Notes: generated by a model from the letters alone, not told the origin. A stretch of DNA of 39,024 nucleotides from Lachnospiraceae bacterium MD308 (GCA_010206225.2 VIQU02000035.1:1-39024), one strand, 5' to 3'. Positions 7,520 to 16,106 are shown, counted from the first letter of the stretch. A program made the numbers and translations.

Positions 7520-8323
7520 TTATATCTCCTCCTCTTCAATATATAATCCGTCCCAGTCTCCCCATTTTGGTTTCTTCCGCCGGTTAAGAAAACGTTTTAC
7601 CGGCGTCCACATATTTTCTGTCTCCTCCATGATTAAATTCCCGTGGTGCTGTTTCTTTATCCACTCATGCTGCGCGCTGTCATATTTTACTGCATTCACT
7701 CCATGACTGGCATGATTTCTTCCCTCCCATCCATTTTCTTCATCTCTGTCCTCTTCCTCATCATACAGTTTCTGGACTCTGATACTGCTCCTTTTTTCTC
7801 CCTGATCCGCCTCCTTTTTTTCCTCCATACACTCCTTCACGATCTTTTCCAGACTATAATTTTCCACCATCGTCTCTTTATGAAGAATAAAAACAATCCG
7901 TACACTTTCTTTATCCTCATAATCTGCCTGCTTTACAAAATACTCCGTCAGTTTGTGAATCTCAGACCATAGCTCCTGCTTCGCCTGCGGATAATAACAA
8001 AAGTAAAATCTATTGTCCTCATAAAAAATAAACTCCGGTTCCAGAAGTATACAGTGGATATTAAGCAGATAATTCTCTATTTCCCGTATTACTGCCAGTA
8101 ACTGCCGCAAAAATAGTCTCAGATCCTCTCCGCTGATTTTTGTTCTCTCATACATCGCCTGCATAGATACTTTTCCGCTTACATTATAATCATAAAATGA
8201 CGCACCATCTATTCCTCTGCCCTTCACCGGAAGAATCCCTTCTATCTCATTTACTTGAAGCATTCTCATCTGGTAATCCTCGTGATAGACCGCTGTCTCC
8301 TCAATTGTGATCTTTCGCTCCAT
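7520..8323 (-). CDS. DUF6382-like protein of the Tad locus, lacking an FHA domain
   Basis: The first 170 or so residues match, from memory, the DUF6382 region commonly encoded at the end of Lachnospiraceae Tad loci. Family members usually continue into a C-terminal FHA phosphothreonine-binding domain. This 267-residue product instead ends in a charged linker and EEEEI, with no FHA motif. The ATG at 8323 is chosen because AAGGAG lies seven bases upstream; an in-frame TTG at 8329 would be only one base from it. The gene overlaps the upstream TadE gene by 23 bp, placing it last in the pilus operon. Its role is unknown, possibly regulation of pilus assembly. Confidence 0.75.
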   Translation of the reverse strand: MERKITIEETAVYHEDYQMRMLQVNEIEGILPVKGRGIDGASFYDYNVSGKVSMQAMYERTKISGEDLRLFLRQLLAVIREIENYLLNIHCILLEPEFIFYEDNRFYFCYYPQAKQELWSEIHKLTEYFVKQADYEDKESVRIVFILHKETMVENYSLEKIVKECMEEKKEADQGEKRSSIRVQKLYDEEEDRDEENGWEGRNHASHGVNAVKYDSAQHEWIKKQHHGNLIMEETENMWTPVKRFLNRRKKPKWGDWDGLYIEEEEI

Positions 8324-8747
8324 CTGCAATCTCCTTTACCCTCCTGACATCCCGGATATGATTCTCCGGGTCCGTAACTGCCGCCTTTTTTATAACAGAC
8401 AACCCAAACCGCCCTTTGCGGGCAGAGGCTTTTATACAAATTTCTGACTTTCCTATGCTGGCACTGACGCTGCTGCCCGCAAACAGAATGCATTTTTTGC
8501 CCGCCCGCTCACGGAATAAGCTTTTCAATTCTCCCTCCGTCACCTTATCTTTCTCCCGCATCTTTGTACTTCCTGCCACTGCCGTCTCATAGGCAGCTCC
8601 TGCCAGTATATTTTTATCATGAAAATAAAATGATGCCAGTATACTACTCATAATCAGCAATAAAATAATCGGCATAAGAAACGACATTTCAACTGTCATG
8701 CTTCCCTTTAAGACTCTGCCAGAATACTTCATAATACCTCTATCCAT
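8301..8747 (-). CDS. TadE-like pseudopilin
   Basis: TadE-type minor pilins help assemble or anchor Flp pili. The protein (148 residues) has a short basic leader, a class III-like processing region (KGSMTVEMSFLMP, with Glu at +5 of the likely cleavage) and one hydrophobic helix at about residues 19-42. A roughly 100-residue outer domain follows. Its ATG immediately follows the stop codon of the prepilin peptidase gene (TAG then ATG), and its 3' end overlaps the DUF6382 gene, which indicates translational coupling within the operon. Confidence 0.82.
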   Translation of the reverse strand: MDRGIMKYSGRVLKGSMTVEMSFLMPIILLLIMSSILASFYFHDKNILAGAAYETAVAGSTKMREKDKVTEGELKSLFRERAGKKCILFAGSSVSASIGKSEICIKASARKGRFGLSVIKKAAVTDPENHIRDVRRVKEIADGAKDHN

Positions 8748-9179
8748 CTATACTCCAATCTCCCCTGTCAACCAAAAAATGTAACTTGCCGTTAAAAATG
8801 GGTAAAACGGCAGCGCAATTTTACGCGACATCTTTTTCCTTGCCAAAACGATCATCGCACATAATGCCAGTAAGAAAAACGCACCTGCAAGCACCTCAAA
8901 AAGCTTCCACAATCCAAGATATATTCCCATTCCTAAAATACCCAGACTGTCTGCGTATCCTACTCCCTCTTTCGTTATTCTGCTTATAGTCAGAAATACT
9001 ATGCCTATTGCCATGCCTCCTGCAATCAGCGCAACATCCTCTCCACGACGCAGACATTGAAAAATAAGTGCTCCGACATTCATTGACGCTAAAATTCCTA
9101 CCGGAATTTTTCGGCATTTGATATCTATTGCAGATACGATAATTAAAATTCCCAGACATACCGCCTGATCCGCTTTCAC
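8748..9179 (-). CDS. Prepilin peptidase, A24/TadV-CpaA-like
   Basis: Type IV prepilin peptidases are membrane aspartyl proteases that remove the leader from Flp prepilin and TadE-like proteins. This 143-residue, polytopic protein has the first catalytic aspartate in SAIDIKCRKIP near residue 19. The second lies in VGYADSLGILGMG, where the usual G-x-G-D reads G-Y-A-D, so the Gly before Asp is replaced by Ala. The length matches the minimal, methylase-free TadV type. The start is a GTG at 9179 with AGGGGA upstream. It sits between two TadE-like genes, its expected substrates. Confidence 0.85.
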   Translation of the reverse strand: MKADQAVCLGILIIVSAIDIKCRKIPVGILASMNVGALIFQCLRRGEDVALIAGGMAIGIVFLTISRITKEGVGYADSLGILGMGIYLGLWKLFEVLAGAFFLLALCAMIVLARKKMSRKIALPFYPFLTASYIFWLTGEIGV

Positions 9180-9250
9180 TTTCTCATCCCCTTTCTGTGG
9201 TACATCTATATTTATTTAGCCGTAACATGTTCGTCGATTCTTCCTACAGG

Positions 9251-10147
9251 TTATTTCCCGCATTTTGAACATGCACGCTTCCCCGCCGCCTCTGAAACAG
9301 GGACTGCATAAACTGTTCTTTTTAATCCGCTGCAGGACAGAGAACTATGATAACGGTCTCCCGTATCGGTAATATAGACTCCGCCTCCTGCCCCTTTGCC
9401 GCATCGTTCGCATACATGGTATTTGCCGCCGCTCTTATTGCGAAGCAGTTTTACCTCTTCCGACTGCACCATGCGGATGGACAGCTCAAGATGTGTGCAG
9501 TGATAATCCCGGTGATAGACCAGTCCCGTCTCTGTCATATATACAATTCCCTCATCTTTTGTTCCGAATCCGCCCTTCTCATATCCGTTCCACACTTTAA
9601 CCTGCATCTTATCTTCAAAAGCAATCACCGCGATATGGAACGCCGGCACGGGAATCCGTATCTTATATTTTACTGACAACTCTCCAATTCCAGTAATCGG
9701 CGATATTCTGGAAGCACGGCAGTCAATCCCGCTGCTCCCGCCTGCTACGATACTGCGTTCTAAACGCCTTGCGCCAATTGCGTTCACCACATCTGACTTC
9801 ACTGTGGAGGGCGAACACGTCACCGTCGCATATGCCTCCTGCACCGCTCTCTTTCCTGCATATTGAAGCCCTGAACGAACTGCCGTCTGGACTGCCATAA
9901 TTTCCATGAGATATAAAAGACATACAACGGCAAAGAAGAACAATGGGACGGCCATAGCCGCCTCCACAGTAATACTTCCTTTTTTGGAGGTGAAGGCAGA
10001 TGCCCTTCTGGAGCATATGAGACTGGTATTTCGTGTGGGGAGTATACCATTCAATATCAAACGAATCGTTCTCCTTTCTTCATAGATTTTTTTGGGGATG
10101 TATAAAATGTTGATAATAAAAAGAGTTTTAGAACTCCAAAAGGGCAT
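9251..10147 (-). CDS. TadE-like protein with two C-terminal Cys-rich modules
   Basis: The N-terminus is unusual, with about 55 Arg-rich residues before a TadE leader (KKGSITVEAAMAVP) and a membrane helix. The middle resembles a TadE/pseudopilin domain. The C-terminal 100 residues hold two related modules. The first runs from VYMTETGLVYH to CERCGK and the second from VYITDTGDRYH to CSKCGK. Each has an early Cys and a late C-x2-C, which suggests a metal site or disulfides outside the cell. The ATG at 10147 has a near-perfect AAGGAGGT site eight bases upstream, so the long N-terminus is probably real. It lies 30 bp after the DUF5702 gene in the pilus operon. The function of the modules is unknown. 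Confidence 0.8.
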   Translation of the reverse strand: MPFWSSKTLFIINILYIPKKIYEERRTIRLILNGILPTRNTSLICSRRASAFTSKKGSITVEAAMAVPLFFFAVVCLLYLMEIMAVQTAVRSGLQYAGKRAVQEAYATVTCSPSTVKSDVVNAIGARRLERSIVAGGSSGIDCRASRISPITGIGELSVKYKIRIPVPAFHIAVIAFEDKMQVKVWNGYEKGGFGTKDEGIVYMTETGLVYHRDYHCTHLELSIRMVQSEEVKLLRNKSGGKYHVCERCGKGAGGGVYITDTGDRYHSSLSCSGLKRTVYAVPVSEAAGKRACSKCGK

Positions 10148-10177
10148 CTGTCTTCACCTCCTTCTTTTTTGCTTTTG

Positions 10178-11542
10178 CTAATTATATCCAAAATACGTCT
10201 TGAATCTATATGTAATTCCCCGCCGCAGCCGAACGGTGCTTTTTACTTCCATTCTGCTGATGCAGCAATCAGCCTTAAAAAATTTTGCGCCATGTAATAT
10301 TTTTAAATTCTGTTCTATCATATCCAGTGCACGCATACTTGTATTTTGCTTTTTTTCCAAAAACAACATCATTCTGAGATACTCCTTATAAAGCAGTCCA
10401 TCCCTGCAGTCGCGCCCATCATTTGTATCACCGCTTTCTCCAAGTTTCAAAAGCCCCGAAATAGACAACTGCCAGCTCTCCTCTGACTTTGTGAGAGGTA
10501 TTCTGCTCCCATTTAAAAGTGCCCGCAGATCCACAATCGACTCTCCAAATGCCCACACAAGAAGTATGACCTGTGCCGCAGCCTTAGAAAGAGCAGGGAG
10601 CGCCGCCAGTGAACACAAAGTTAGCGCCAGACTTTCTGCCTCTGCACGTTTTGCAGCGCTATTCTGAAGAAAAAGATAGTTCGGTACAAATCGCATCAGT
10701 AGCAGTTTTTTTGCAACAGTCTCAAGATTCTCCCGATCGCTTCCTTTCCCGGCGCAGATGTATTCCAATTCATAATCCAGAGCTCCTTTGGGTTTCTCAT
10801 CTGTCGCCATAGAAAAATGTTCCAGCAGATATTCCCCGAACATTAGCGAGGACAGTGTGCTGCCACCCTCCGCAACATCGGAAAAGTCACCGTATCCTTT
10901 ATTTTTGTCTCTCCTTGCCAGACTCTCATTCAAATCGATTTCCTTATTAGAAACCTGTTTATGATCAGGCATAATAAGTTCCAGCAGTGATTTCTTTTTT
11001 AGCTGTGATACATGTGCGATCGGATTATCCTGCCTGGGCAGCTCTCCTCCGGCCTCTCCTAAAAGTTTATCCAGCTCTTCTTCCTTTTTATGGCTTTCCT
11101 TTTCATAAGCACTGGCTTTTTCTTCTTGTACTTTCCATGAATCCGTCATAGAAAGCTTGTCTTTTAGATGATTCAGCCCATATTTATGATGCATATAATA
11201 TGTCACCTGTTCAAAAAATGCTTCGGCGCCGTTATCTGTCAGAAACTGTATTCTTTGGATGTCATTCTCTATATTGTCAGCCCCAAAATATTTCAACCGT
11301 TTCTCTATCAGTCTCTGCGAATATTTCCCGCTTTCATATGTTCCTTCGAGCGAAAAAATATCATAATCTTCTAAAAGTTCTTTCTGATATTCTGCAAAAA
11401 CCGATTCCATTGCCCGGTTCACATCCGCCCGGCGGTAATTTTTCGCCATCTGGATAGAGGCGCTCTCCATAATACCTCCAATAAAAGTCACAAGCAGGAT
11501 AAAGGTAAGACTTAAAAATGCGGTTACTTCCGCCCTTCCCAT
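10178..11542 (-). CDS. DUF5702 (TadG-like) pilus-locus protein
   Basis: A short N-terminus (MGRAEVTAFLSLTF) leads to a hydrophobic helix and then about 400 mostly helical extracytoplasmic residues. A second hydrophobic stretch lies near residues 310-345, and the C-terminus contains the pair CC. From memory this is DUF5702, a Lachnospiraceae Tad-locus protein occupying the TadG position. The start is uncertain. The ATG at 11542 lies four bases after the pilin stop codon and gives the family-like N-terminus, while a GTG at 11566 would overlap the pilin gene by 20 bp but lacks a clear ribosome site. Reinitiation after the pilin gene is likely. Confidence 0.8.
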   Translation of the reverse strand: MGRAEVTAFLSLTFILLVTFIGGIMESASIQMAKNYRRADVNRAMESVFAEYQKELLEDYDIFSLEGTYESGKYSQRLIEKRLKYFGADNIENDIQRIQFLTDNGAEAFFEQVTYYMHHKYGLNHLKDKLSMTDSWKVQEEKASAYEKESHKKEEELDKLLGEAGGELPRQDNPIAHVSQLKKKSLLELIMPDHKQVSNKEIDLNESLARRDKNKGYGDFSDVAEGGSTLSSLMFGEYLLEHFSMATDEKPKGALDYELEYICAGKGSDRENLETVAKKLLLMRFVPNYLFLQNSAAKRAEAESLALTLCSLAALPALSKAAAQVILLVWAFGESIVDLRALLNGSRIPLTKSEESWQLSISGLLKLGESGDTNDGRDCRDGLLYKEYLRMMLFLEKKQNTSMRALDMIEQNLKILHGAKFFKADCCISRMEVKSTVRLRRGITYRFKTYFGYN

Positions 11543-11546
11543 ACCT

Positions 11547-11735
11547 CTAGATTCCCGAACTTTCACTTGTTATTTTCTTGAAAATATTCTGCACCAGACT
11601 GGTAAGCTGCGACTTGAATATAATGACAAGACCTATAAGAACTACTAGAATCAAAATAACCTCCACAACTCCTACACCATCTTCCTCTGTCAGGATGTCT
11701 CTGATCCTGTTTTTCAAATACCATATTCTCCACAT
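11547..11735 (-). CDS. flp: Flp-type (type IVb) pilin
   Basis: This 62-residue protein is the likely major pilin of the Tad system. A leader of 20 residues ends in EEDG. A mature N-terminus VGVVE, with the conserved Glu at +5, then runs into a long hydrophobic helix, the standard arrangement for prepilin peptidase processing and pilus packing. The short polar tail ends SESSGI. AGGAGG lies seven bases before the ATG. It is placed between tadC and the DUF5702 gene, matching Flp1-type pilin position in monoderm Tad loci. Confidence 0.88.
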   Translation of the reverse strand: MWRIWYLKNRIRDILTEEDGVGVVEVILILVVLIGLVIIFKSQLTSLVQNIFKKITSESSGI

Positions 11736-11776
11736 ATCGTATCCTCCTTCTTTCTATCATTCTATTGTTTCTTTTG

Positions 11777-13045
11777 CTACATCTGCACAGACATAAAGGC
11801 CGGTACTATCACTATAATAAGCACTACAGCAAGCATTAGGAACATCGGCGCAAGCAGTTTTGTTCCTGCCTCTTCACCAAGTCTTTTTGCTCTTGCTTTC
11901 CTTTCTTCAAAGGACTGTATGGCCTCTGTCTGTAAGATCTGATTCAATCCTTTTGTCCCTTTACGCAGATTCTGAGAAAGTAACGCCCCCATCTTCGTAT
12001 ATGTCTGAAGACCGCACCGTCTGCCAAACCGCTCATAACTTTCTGCCTCTGTAATTCCGCTGTCCATCTCGTTACATGCCTGTCTCATCTCCTCGTAAGC
12101 ATGCCGGACTCCCCAGATATGTTTTTCTTCCTCATAATCCACCGTGATTTTCCTCCACGCTCTTTTTACCGTCATTCCAGCTCCCAGAAGAAGCGTGAGC
12201 TTATTAATGATCTCCGGATAATCGAGCTGCATCTGGGTCCTTTTTTCAGATAATTCTCTCTCCTGATTTTGCTTTTCAAGCGCCAAAAGAAGAATACCTA
12301 TTAAAACCGCCATCGCCATCAGCACTGCTCCCCTGCTGTCTGGCGCCGCAAAAAAGAGAAGTGGTTTTCCATCTAATTCCTGAGGTAATGTAAGGATCTT
12401 TTCTGTCTGTGTCTTTTTATCTGTTTCCAGAATTACCTTCTCAATATCCGCGGCCTGCTGTTCTCTTTCATTAAGCGTCTTTGGGAATACCATTGCCGTA
12501 CGTTCATAAAGTACCTGTTTACTTGAATCTTCACTGTATGTCAGCACCCCTTTCAGCGCGACCAAAGTTCCTTCCTTTGCAAGCCCTTCATCCTGAATCT
12601 CACCATATACATTCATCACATCATAACGGTCCAGTTCCCATGATATCTCTATCGGGACGCCTTCTATTTTTGCGGGCAGATACATATCCGATTCGATATG
12701 GTCCAGACTTCTATTGTTCCCAAGTATCAGCTTATCCATCTGCACAATACATCTCTGGAACATACTTTTAAGCTCTTCGCCGGAATATGCCTGTTCCGAC
12801 ACATGTACTTCTATCTTCTCTCTCTCCCCCTCCCCTGCCGTAACTTCCAGTTCTTCCGTTTTGCTTCCTGCTCCGTAAGAATTTCTCGTTAATCCTCCTT
12901 CAAGCGCCAATCTGGAATTCACAAAATCAGCGGCAAAAAGCAGCGTTCCTCCAAAGAACATCAATACAAGCAGTAGTAACATCAGACCTCTATTTTTACC
13001 AGCCTTACACCAAATGCGTAAGCGGCCAAATAAACCAAAAGACAT
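11777..13045 (-). CDS. tadC: TadC-like type II secretion F-domain protein with extracytoplasmic insertion
   Basis: The C-terminal 150 residues form a T2SF-type inner-membrane platform domain (DYPEIINKLTLLLGAGMTVKRAW, then a final membrane helix). The N-terminal half is different, with one membrane helix near residues 20-40 and then about 190 residues predicted outside before a second helix. Thus about half the protein faces outward, a feature I recall in other Lachnospiraceae Tad loci. The ATG at 13045 is preferred over an in-frame TTG at 13087, because GGGAG lies about 10 bases upstream. It overlaps tadB by 64 bp, implying coupled translation. It would form the platform with TadB for pilus extension by CpaF. 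Confidence 0.82.
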   Translation of the reverse strand: MSFGLFGRLRIWCKAGKNRGLMLLLLVLMFFGGTLLFAADFVNSRLALEGGLTRNSYGAGSKTEELEVTAGEGEREKIEVHVSEQAYSGEELKSMFQRCIVQMDKLILGNNRSLDHIESDMYLPAKIEGVPIEISWELDRYDVMNVYGEIQDEGLAKEGTLVALKGVLTYSEDSSKQVLYERTAMVFPKTLNEREQQAADIEKVILETDKKTQTEKILTLPQELDGKPLLFFAAPDSRGAVLMAMAVLIGILLLALEKQNQERELSEKRTQMQLDYPEIINKLTLLLGAGMTVKRAWRKITVDYEEEKHIWGVRHAYEEMRQACNEMDSGITEAESYERFGRRCGLQTYTKMGALLSQNLRKGTKGLNQILQTEAIQSFEERKARAKRLGEEAGTKLLAPMFLMLAVVLIIVIVPAFMSVQM

Positions 13046-13770
13046 ACGCTCATCACTCCCGTTCCAATCATATTTCCATAAAGACAATCCATAAATTCGG
13101 GAAAACTAAGCAGCATATAGGCAATAATCACATATGGAATTACAGCCATCACTTTAAATTCATACCTCTTTGCAGCAAGAATCGTATCTATTTCCCGCCT
13201 GACGTCTATCTTGTCACCAATCTGGTTCACCGTATTTTGAATAATGGCAATCATATCACCCCCGCTTCGCTTTGCGGCTGCAAACACATTGGCAAAATTA
13301 CGGACATCCTCAAGCCGGACTCTTTTTGCAAAATCTTCAAAAATCTGCTCCGCCGGTATCTTAATCTGTATCTGCTGTACCATAAAATTTAGTTCTTTAC
13401 AAATCATTTCGTTCTTTGAATACATTAGAAGCATATCCTTTTGCGTCTCTCTTACTGCATTCTCTACGGAATAGCCAGTATGCAAGGAGGCTGCCATACT
13501 TTGAACCGCTTCCTTAAACTGCACGAGAAACTCACTTTTCTTTATCTCCATGCTCTCACTTTCAAGCCCACGGTAATACCATACCCCCAGAGGCCATAAA
13601 ACGACAAGCGGCCACACAGAACGATAATAAAGCCATACTGTCAGAACCACAATTCCCACTGACTTGCTAAGCATCAGCACCTTCTGCCGCTTCTTTATAG
13701 CCTGCCGCCAGCAGTTTTCCGGTGTGCGTAAGATTGTGAACCTTTTTCCAAACTCCCTGAATCTTTCCAT
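12982..13770 (-). CDS. tadB: TadB-like type II secretion F-domain protein
   Basis: Two N-terminal membrane helices (about residues 35-65) are followed by a cytoplasmic T2SF domain: FLVQFKEAVQSMAASLHTGYSVENA, then FAAAKRSGGDMIAIIQNT. Two further helices lie at the C-terminus. This is the TadB arrangement; TadB and TadC form the membrane platform of the Tad pilus. The start is uncertain. The ATG at 13770 has a GGAG site but overlaps cpaF by 104 bp. An ATG at 13674 would overlap cpaF by only 8 bp (ATGCTTAG) but leaves almost nothing before the first helix. The longer form is given. Confidence 0.85.
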   Translation of the reverse strand: MERFREFGKRFTILRTPENCWRQAIKKRQKVLMLSKSVGIVVLTVWLYYRSVWPLVVLWPLGVWYYRGLESESMEIKKSEFLVQFKEAVQSMAASLHTGYSVENAVRETQKDMLLMYSKNEMICKELNFMVQQIQIKIPAEQIFEDFAKRVRLEDVRNFANVFAAAKRSGGDMIAIIQNTVNQIGDKIDVRREIDTILAAKRYEFKVMAVIPYVIIAYMLLSFPEFMDCLYGNMIGTGVMSVCLLVYLAAYAFGVRLVKIEV

Positions 13771-14896
13771 TTTTTTCTCCTGTCTCCTTAAAGCTGTAAA
13801 TGGGCTGGAGCAGTATCTCACCATTCTCATAATCTAAAATCTCCGTGACTTCCAGTACCTTTCTGCTTTTATCTCTAAGCCTCCCCAGATGAATGATTAA
13901 GTCTATACCTGAGGCGATCTGCCTGCGGATTGCCGGAAGCGGAAGCTCCATACCCATAAGTACCATTGTTTCCAGACGGCTTAGCATGTCCTTCGGACTG
14001 TTGGCATGTCCCGTACTAAGACTTCCGTCATGCCCTGTATTAAGCGCCTGCAGCATATCAATGGCCTCCGCTGAGCGCACCTCTCCAACAATAATTCTTG
14101 TTGGACGCATACGCAGTGCCGACTTGATCAAGTCCCGTATCGTGACTTCCCCTGTTCCTTCTGCGTTGGCATTTCTGGCTTCTAAACTCACCAGATTAGC
14201 AACACCCAGTATTTTAAGTTCTGCATTATCTTCGATGGTTATTATTCTCTCATCCTTTGGAATATACTGCGAAAGTGCATTTAAGAATGTGGTTTTCCCA
14301 GATCCGGTTCCACCGCTGATGAATATATTGTAGCCTGCCGCCACATATATTGCTAAGATTCCCGCAACCTCTTTGCTGACGGAATTCCATTTAATGAGCT
14401 GTTTCATAGTAACAGCTTCTTTGGGGAATTTTCGAATTGTAACGATTGGTCCATTGAGCGCTACCGGTGCCAGAATGACATTTACTCTTGATCCGTCTGA
14501 CAATCTGGCATCTACAATCGGAGACGCTTCGTTAACCAGCCGGTTTGAACCTGCTGCAATCTGCTGAATAACATCTTCCAGTTTTTCTTTTGACAAAAAC
14601 CGCTTTTCAGATTGATACAGTCTGCCATCCTTTTCATAAAAAATATTTTGCGTACCGTTAATCATGATCTCCGTGATTTCCTCATCTTCCAGAAATTCCT
14701 GCAGCAGATCTAATTTACGAAAAGCATTGAATAACTCCTTTCCAAGTACGGTTCTTTGATTAAGGGATATATATTCCCTTTCTCCAGCCTCTTTTAATAC
14801 TTGATGGATAATCTTTGTCAGTTCTTCATCTTCTACCTCCCGTGTCAAATCCAATTCCTCAAGGATTCTCGCATGGAGCTGTTCTGCTTCGATCAT
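13667..14896 (-). CDS. cpaF: CpaF/TadA-type secretion ATPase
   Basis: This is the hexameric ATPase that powers Flp pilus assembly from the cytoplasmic side. The 409 residues include an N-terminal helical domain, the Walker A GGTGSGKTT at 195-203, the Asp-box-like ITIEDNAELK, and a VGEVRSAEAIDMLQALNTGH stretch holding Walker B and the His box (STGHANS). Length and motif order match CpaF. AGGAGGA lies five bases before the ATG. Its first four bases overlap the upstream TadZ-like gene stop as ATGA, so the genes are coupled. Confidence 0.94.
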   Translation of the reverse strand: MIEAEQLHARILEELDLTREVEDEELTKIIHQVLKEAGEREYISLNQRTVLGKELFNAFRKLDLLQEFLEDEEITEIMINGTQNIFYEKDGRLYQSEKRFLSKEKLEDVIQQIAAGSNRLVNEASPIVDARLSDGSRVNVILAPVALNGPIVTIRKFPKEAVTMKQLIKWNSVSKEVAGILAIYVAAGYNIFISGGTGSGKTTFLNALSQYIPKDERIITIEDNAELKILGVANLVSLEARNANAEGTGEVTIRDLIKSALRMRPTRIIVGEVRSAEAIDMLQALNTGHDGSLSTGHANSPKDMLSRLETMVLMGMELPLPAIRRQIASGIDLIIHLGRLRDKSRKVLEVTEILDYENGEILLQPIYSFKETGEKNGKIQGVWKKVHNLTHTGKLLAAGYKEAAEGADA

Positions 14897-15810
14897 GCGG
14901 CTCCTCCTTTCTGAATGATTTTTTTCAGAATATCATCATACCCCAAAAGACTTATCTCATGCTCAAACTGTAAGATCTTAGACTTAGAATATTCGTCTTC
15001 TAAAACAAGCATATGGATTTCCGTACAGCATTTTAAAAGCGTATAAAGTTCCGGAATTCCGTCACTGATATCCAAAACAAGAGTTTCATAGATACTCTGC
15101 TCTAATATCTTCTTCATCAGTTCTACCCACTCCGAGCCCCTGATTTCTTTCATGTCCTCAGAAACCGGCATAGGCTGTACATAGTCAAGATTACCTCTAT
15201 GGCACACCAAAGTAGTTAACAGCAGCCCGAGATTACCTTTTTCCTGCCGGGCATAATAAAGAACGTCTGAAAGCGTCTGGCCGCTCTGCTCAAAATGCCC
15301 TCCCAGTCCTGCAAAAACCTCCAAATTCAGATATAGTACATTCTCTGATTCCGCCAATTCTTCTCCAAGCCTGAATGCATACATTGTTTTCCCAATTCGG
15401 CATACAGGTGAAAACACTCCGATAATTTTTCGTTCCTTATTTCCGGATATGCTCTGCACCATATCCCCTGCGTCAAAAATGTCTGCGCACTCTCTGAGAA
15501 TACCGCTAAGCAACTTTTCTCCCGGCTGATATTTAAACAACACTGGAAATTCTGTCTTCTCGTCGAATTTTTTTCCTGTACTTAATATGAATACTTTTTC
15601 TGCTTTCACTTTTTCCTGTACTTTTTTTGCATACTCCGCTGCCACCAGCAAAATATCCGCCCGGATTTCTTCACCCAAATCTTCGGCATGGCTGATACTG
15701 CTGCACACATGAACCTGAAGCATCAATTCTTTTTTTCTCATAAAATACACGGCAAGTGCCTTGGCATACTCCTCTTCCGTATCGCATACTACAAGATTCT
15801 TACTTCTCAC
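14893..15810 (-). CDS. TadZ/CpaE-like ATPase-fold protein
   Basis: CpaE/TadZ proteins are MinD/ParA relatives with an atypical receiver-like N-terminus, and they localise the pilus machinery. The first 120 residues here look receiver-like (LVVCDTEEEYAKAL, ADILLVAA). From about residue 130 there is a P-loop ATPase region with the deviant Walker A SPVCRIGKTMYA, then LYLNLEVFAGLG and LVLDISDG. The lysine is kept but the Gly pattern is degenerate. The start is GTG at 15810 with an AGGAG site upstream. It is the first gene of the pilus operon, behind a 139-nt leader. Confidence 0.82.
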   Translation of the reverse strand: MRSKNLVVCDTEEEYAKALAVYFMRKKELMLQVHVCSSISHAEDLGEEIRADILLVAAEYAKKVQEKVKAEKVFILSTGKKFDEKTEFPVLFKYQPGEKLLSGILRECADIFDAGDMVQSISGNKERKIIGVFSPVCRIGKTMYAFRLGEELAESENVLYLNLEVFAGLGGHFEQSGQTLSDVLYYARQEKGNLGLLLTTLVCHRGNLDYVQPMPVSEDMKEIRGSEWVELMKKILEQSIYETLVLDISDGIPELYTLLKCCTEIHMLVLEDEYSKSKILQFEHEISLLGYDDILKKIIQKGGAA

Positions 15811-15926
15811 ATATTATCACTCCTGTTCCTCCTGTTACGCGATTTTGCTTTTTCCTGTGAATCTTCGCCGATACTGGCTTGAATTCTTTGAACTGCATGA
15901 AACTATCAATAGATAAACAATCAGAT

Positions 15927-15948
15927 ACAAGTCCTTGACTCGACTTGT
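15927..15948 (-). other. Hairpin at the 5' end of the Tad operon leader
   Basis: ACAAGTC (15927-15933) and its complement (15942-15948) form a 7-bp stem around an 8-nt loop. The predicted transcript begins within a base or two of it, so the mRNA would start with a stem-loop, which often protects against 5'-end decay. Confidence 0.45.
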
Positions 15949-15955
15949 GAGATCG

Positions 15956-15984
15956 ATTATAGTCTTTCATTTCTCATCTGTCCA
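15956..15984 (-). promoter_or_regulatory. Promoter of the Tad pilus operon
   Basis: On the minus strand, TGGACA (15979-15984) and TATAAT (15956-15961) are spaced 17 bp apart, a near-consensus vegetative promoter. Transcription should start near 15949, leaving about 139 nt of leader. I looked for a c-di-GMP riboswitch in this leader and saw no convincing core. The remainder of the 15811-16117 gap holds only this promoter, the hairpin and the ABC-operon terminator. Confidence 0.7.
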
Positions 15985-16076
15985 CTGTTTTTTTCAAAAA
16001 GAACAATCTTTGTGAATACTCAACAAATTTTGCGGTAAAATTTCTCCAATTATTCCAATAAAAAAATATAGTAAAA

Positions 16077-16106
16077 CCGCAATGAAAATAGGATATTCCA
16101 TTGCGG
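16077..16106 (-). terminator. Terminator of the amino-acid ABC transporter operon
   Basis: An 8-bp perfect stem (16077-16084 with 16099-16106) has a 14-nt loop, followed on the minus strand by TTTTA. It lies 11 bp after the ATPase gene stop and separates this operon from the Tad promoter. Confidence 0.75.

Noticed and set aside
13893-14333. 146-residue open frame opposite cpaF
   Set aside because: It is the antisense shadow of a conserved ATPase gene, with no ribosome site and no protein-like pattern.
15811-15955. Possible c-di-GMP riboswitch in the Tad operon leader
   Set aside because: A structured leader is likely, but I could not find the conserved core of either c-di-GMP riboswitch class by eye.
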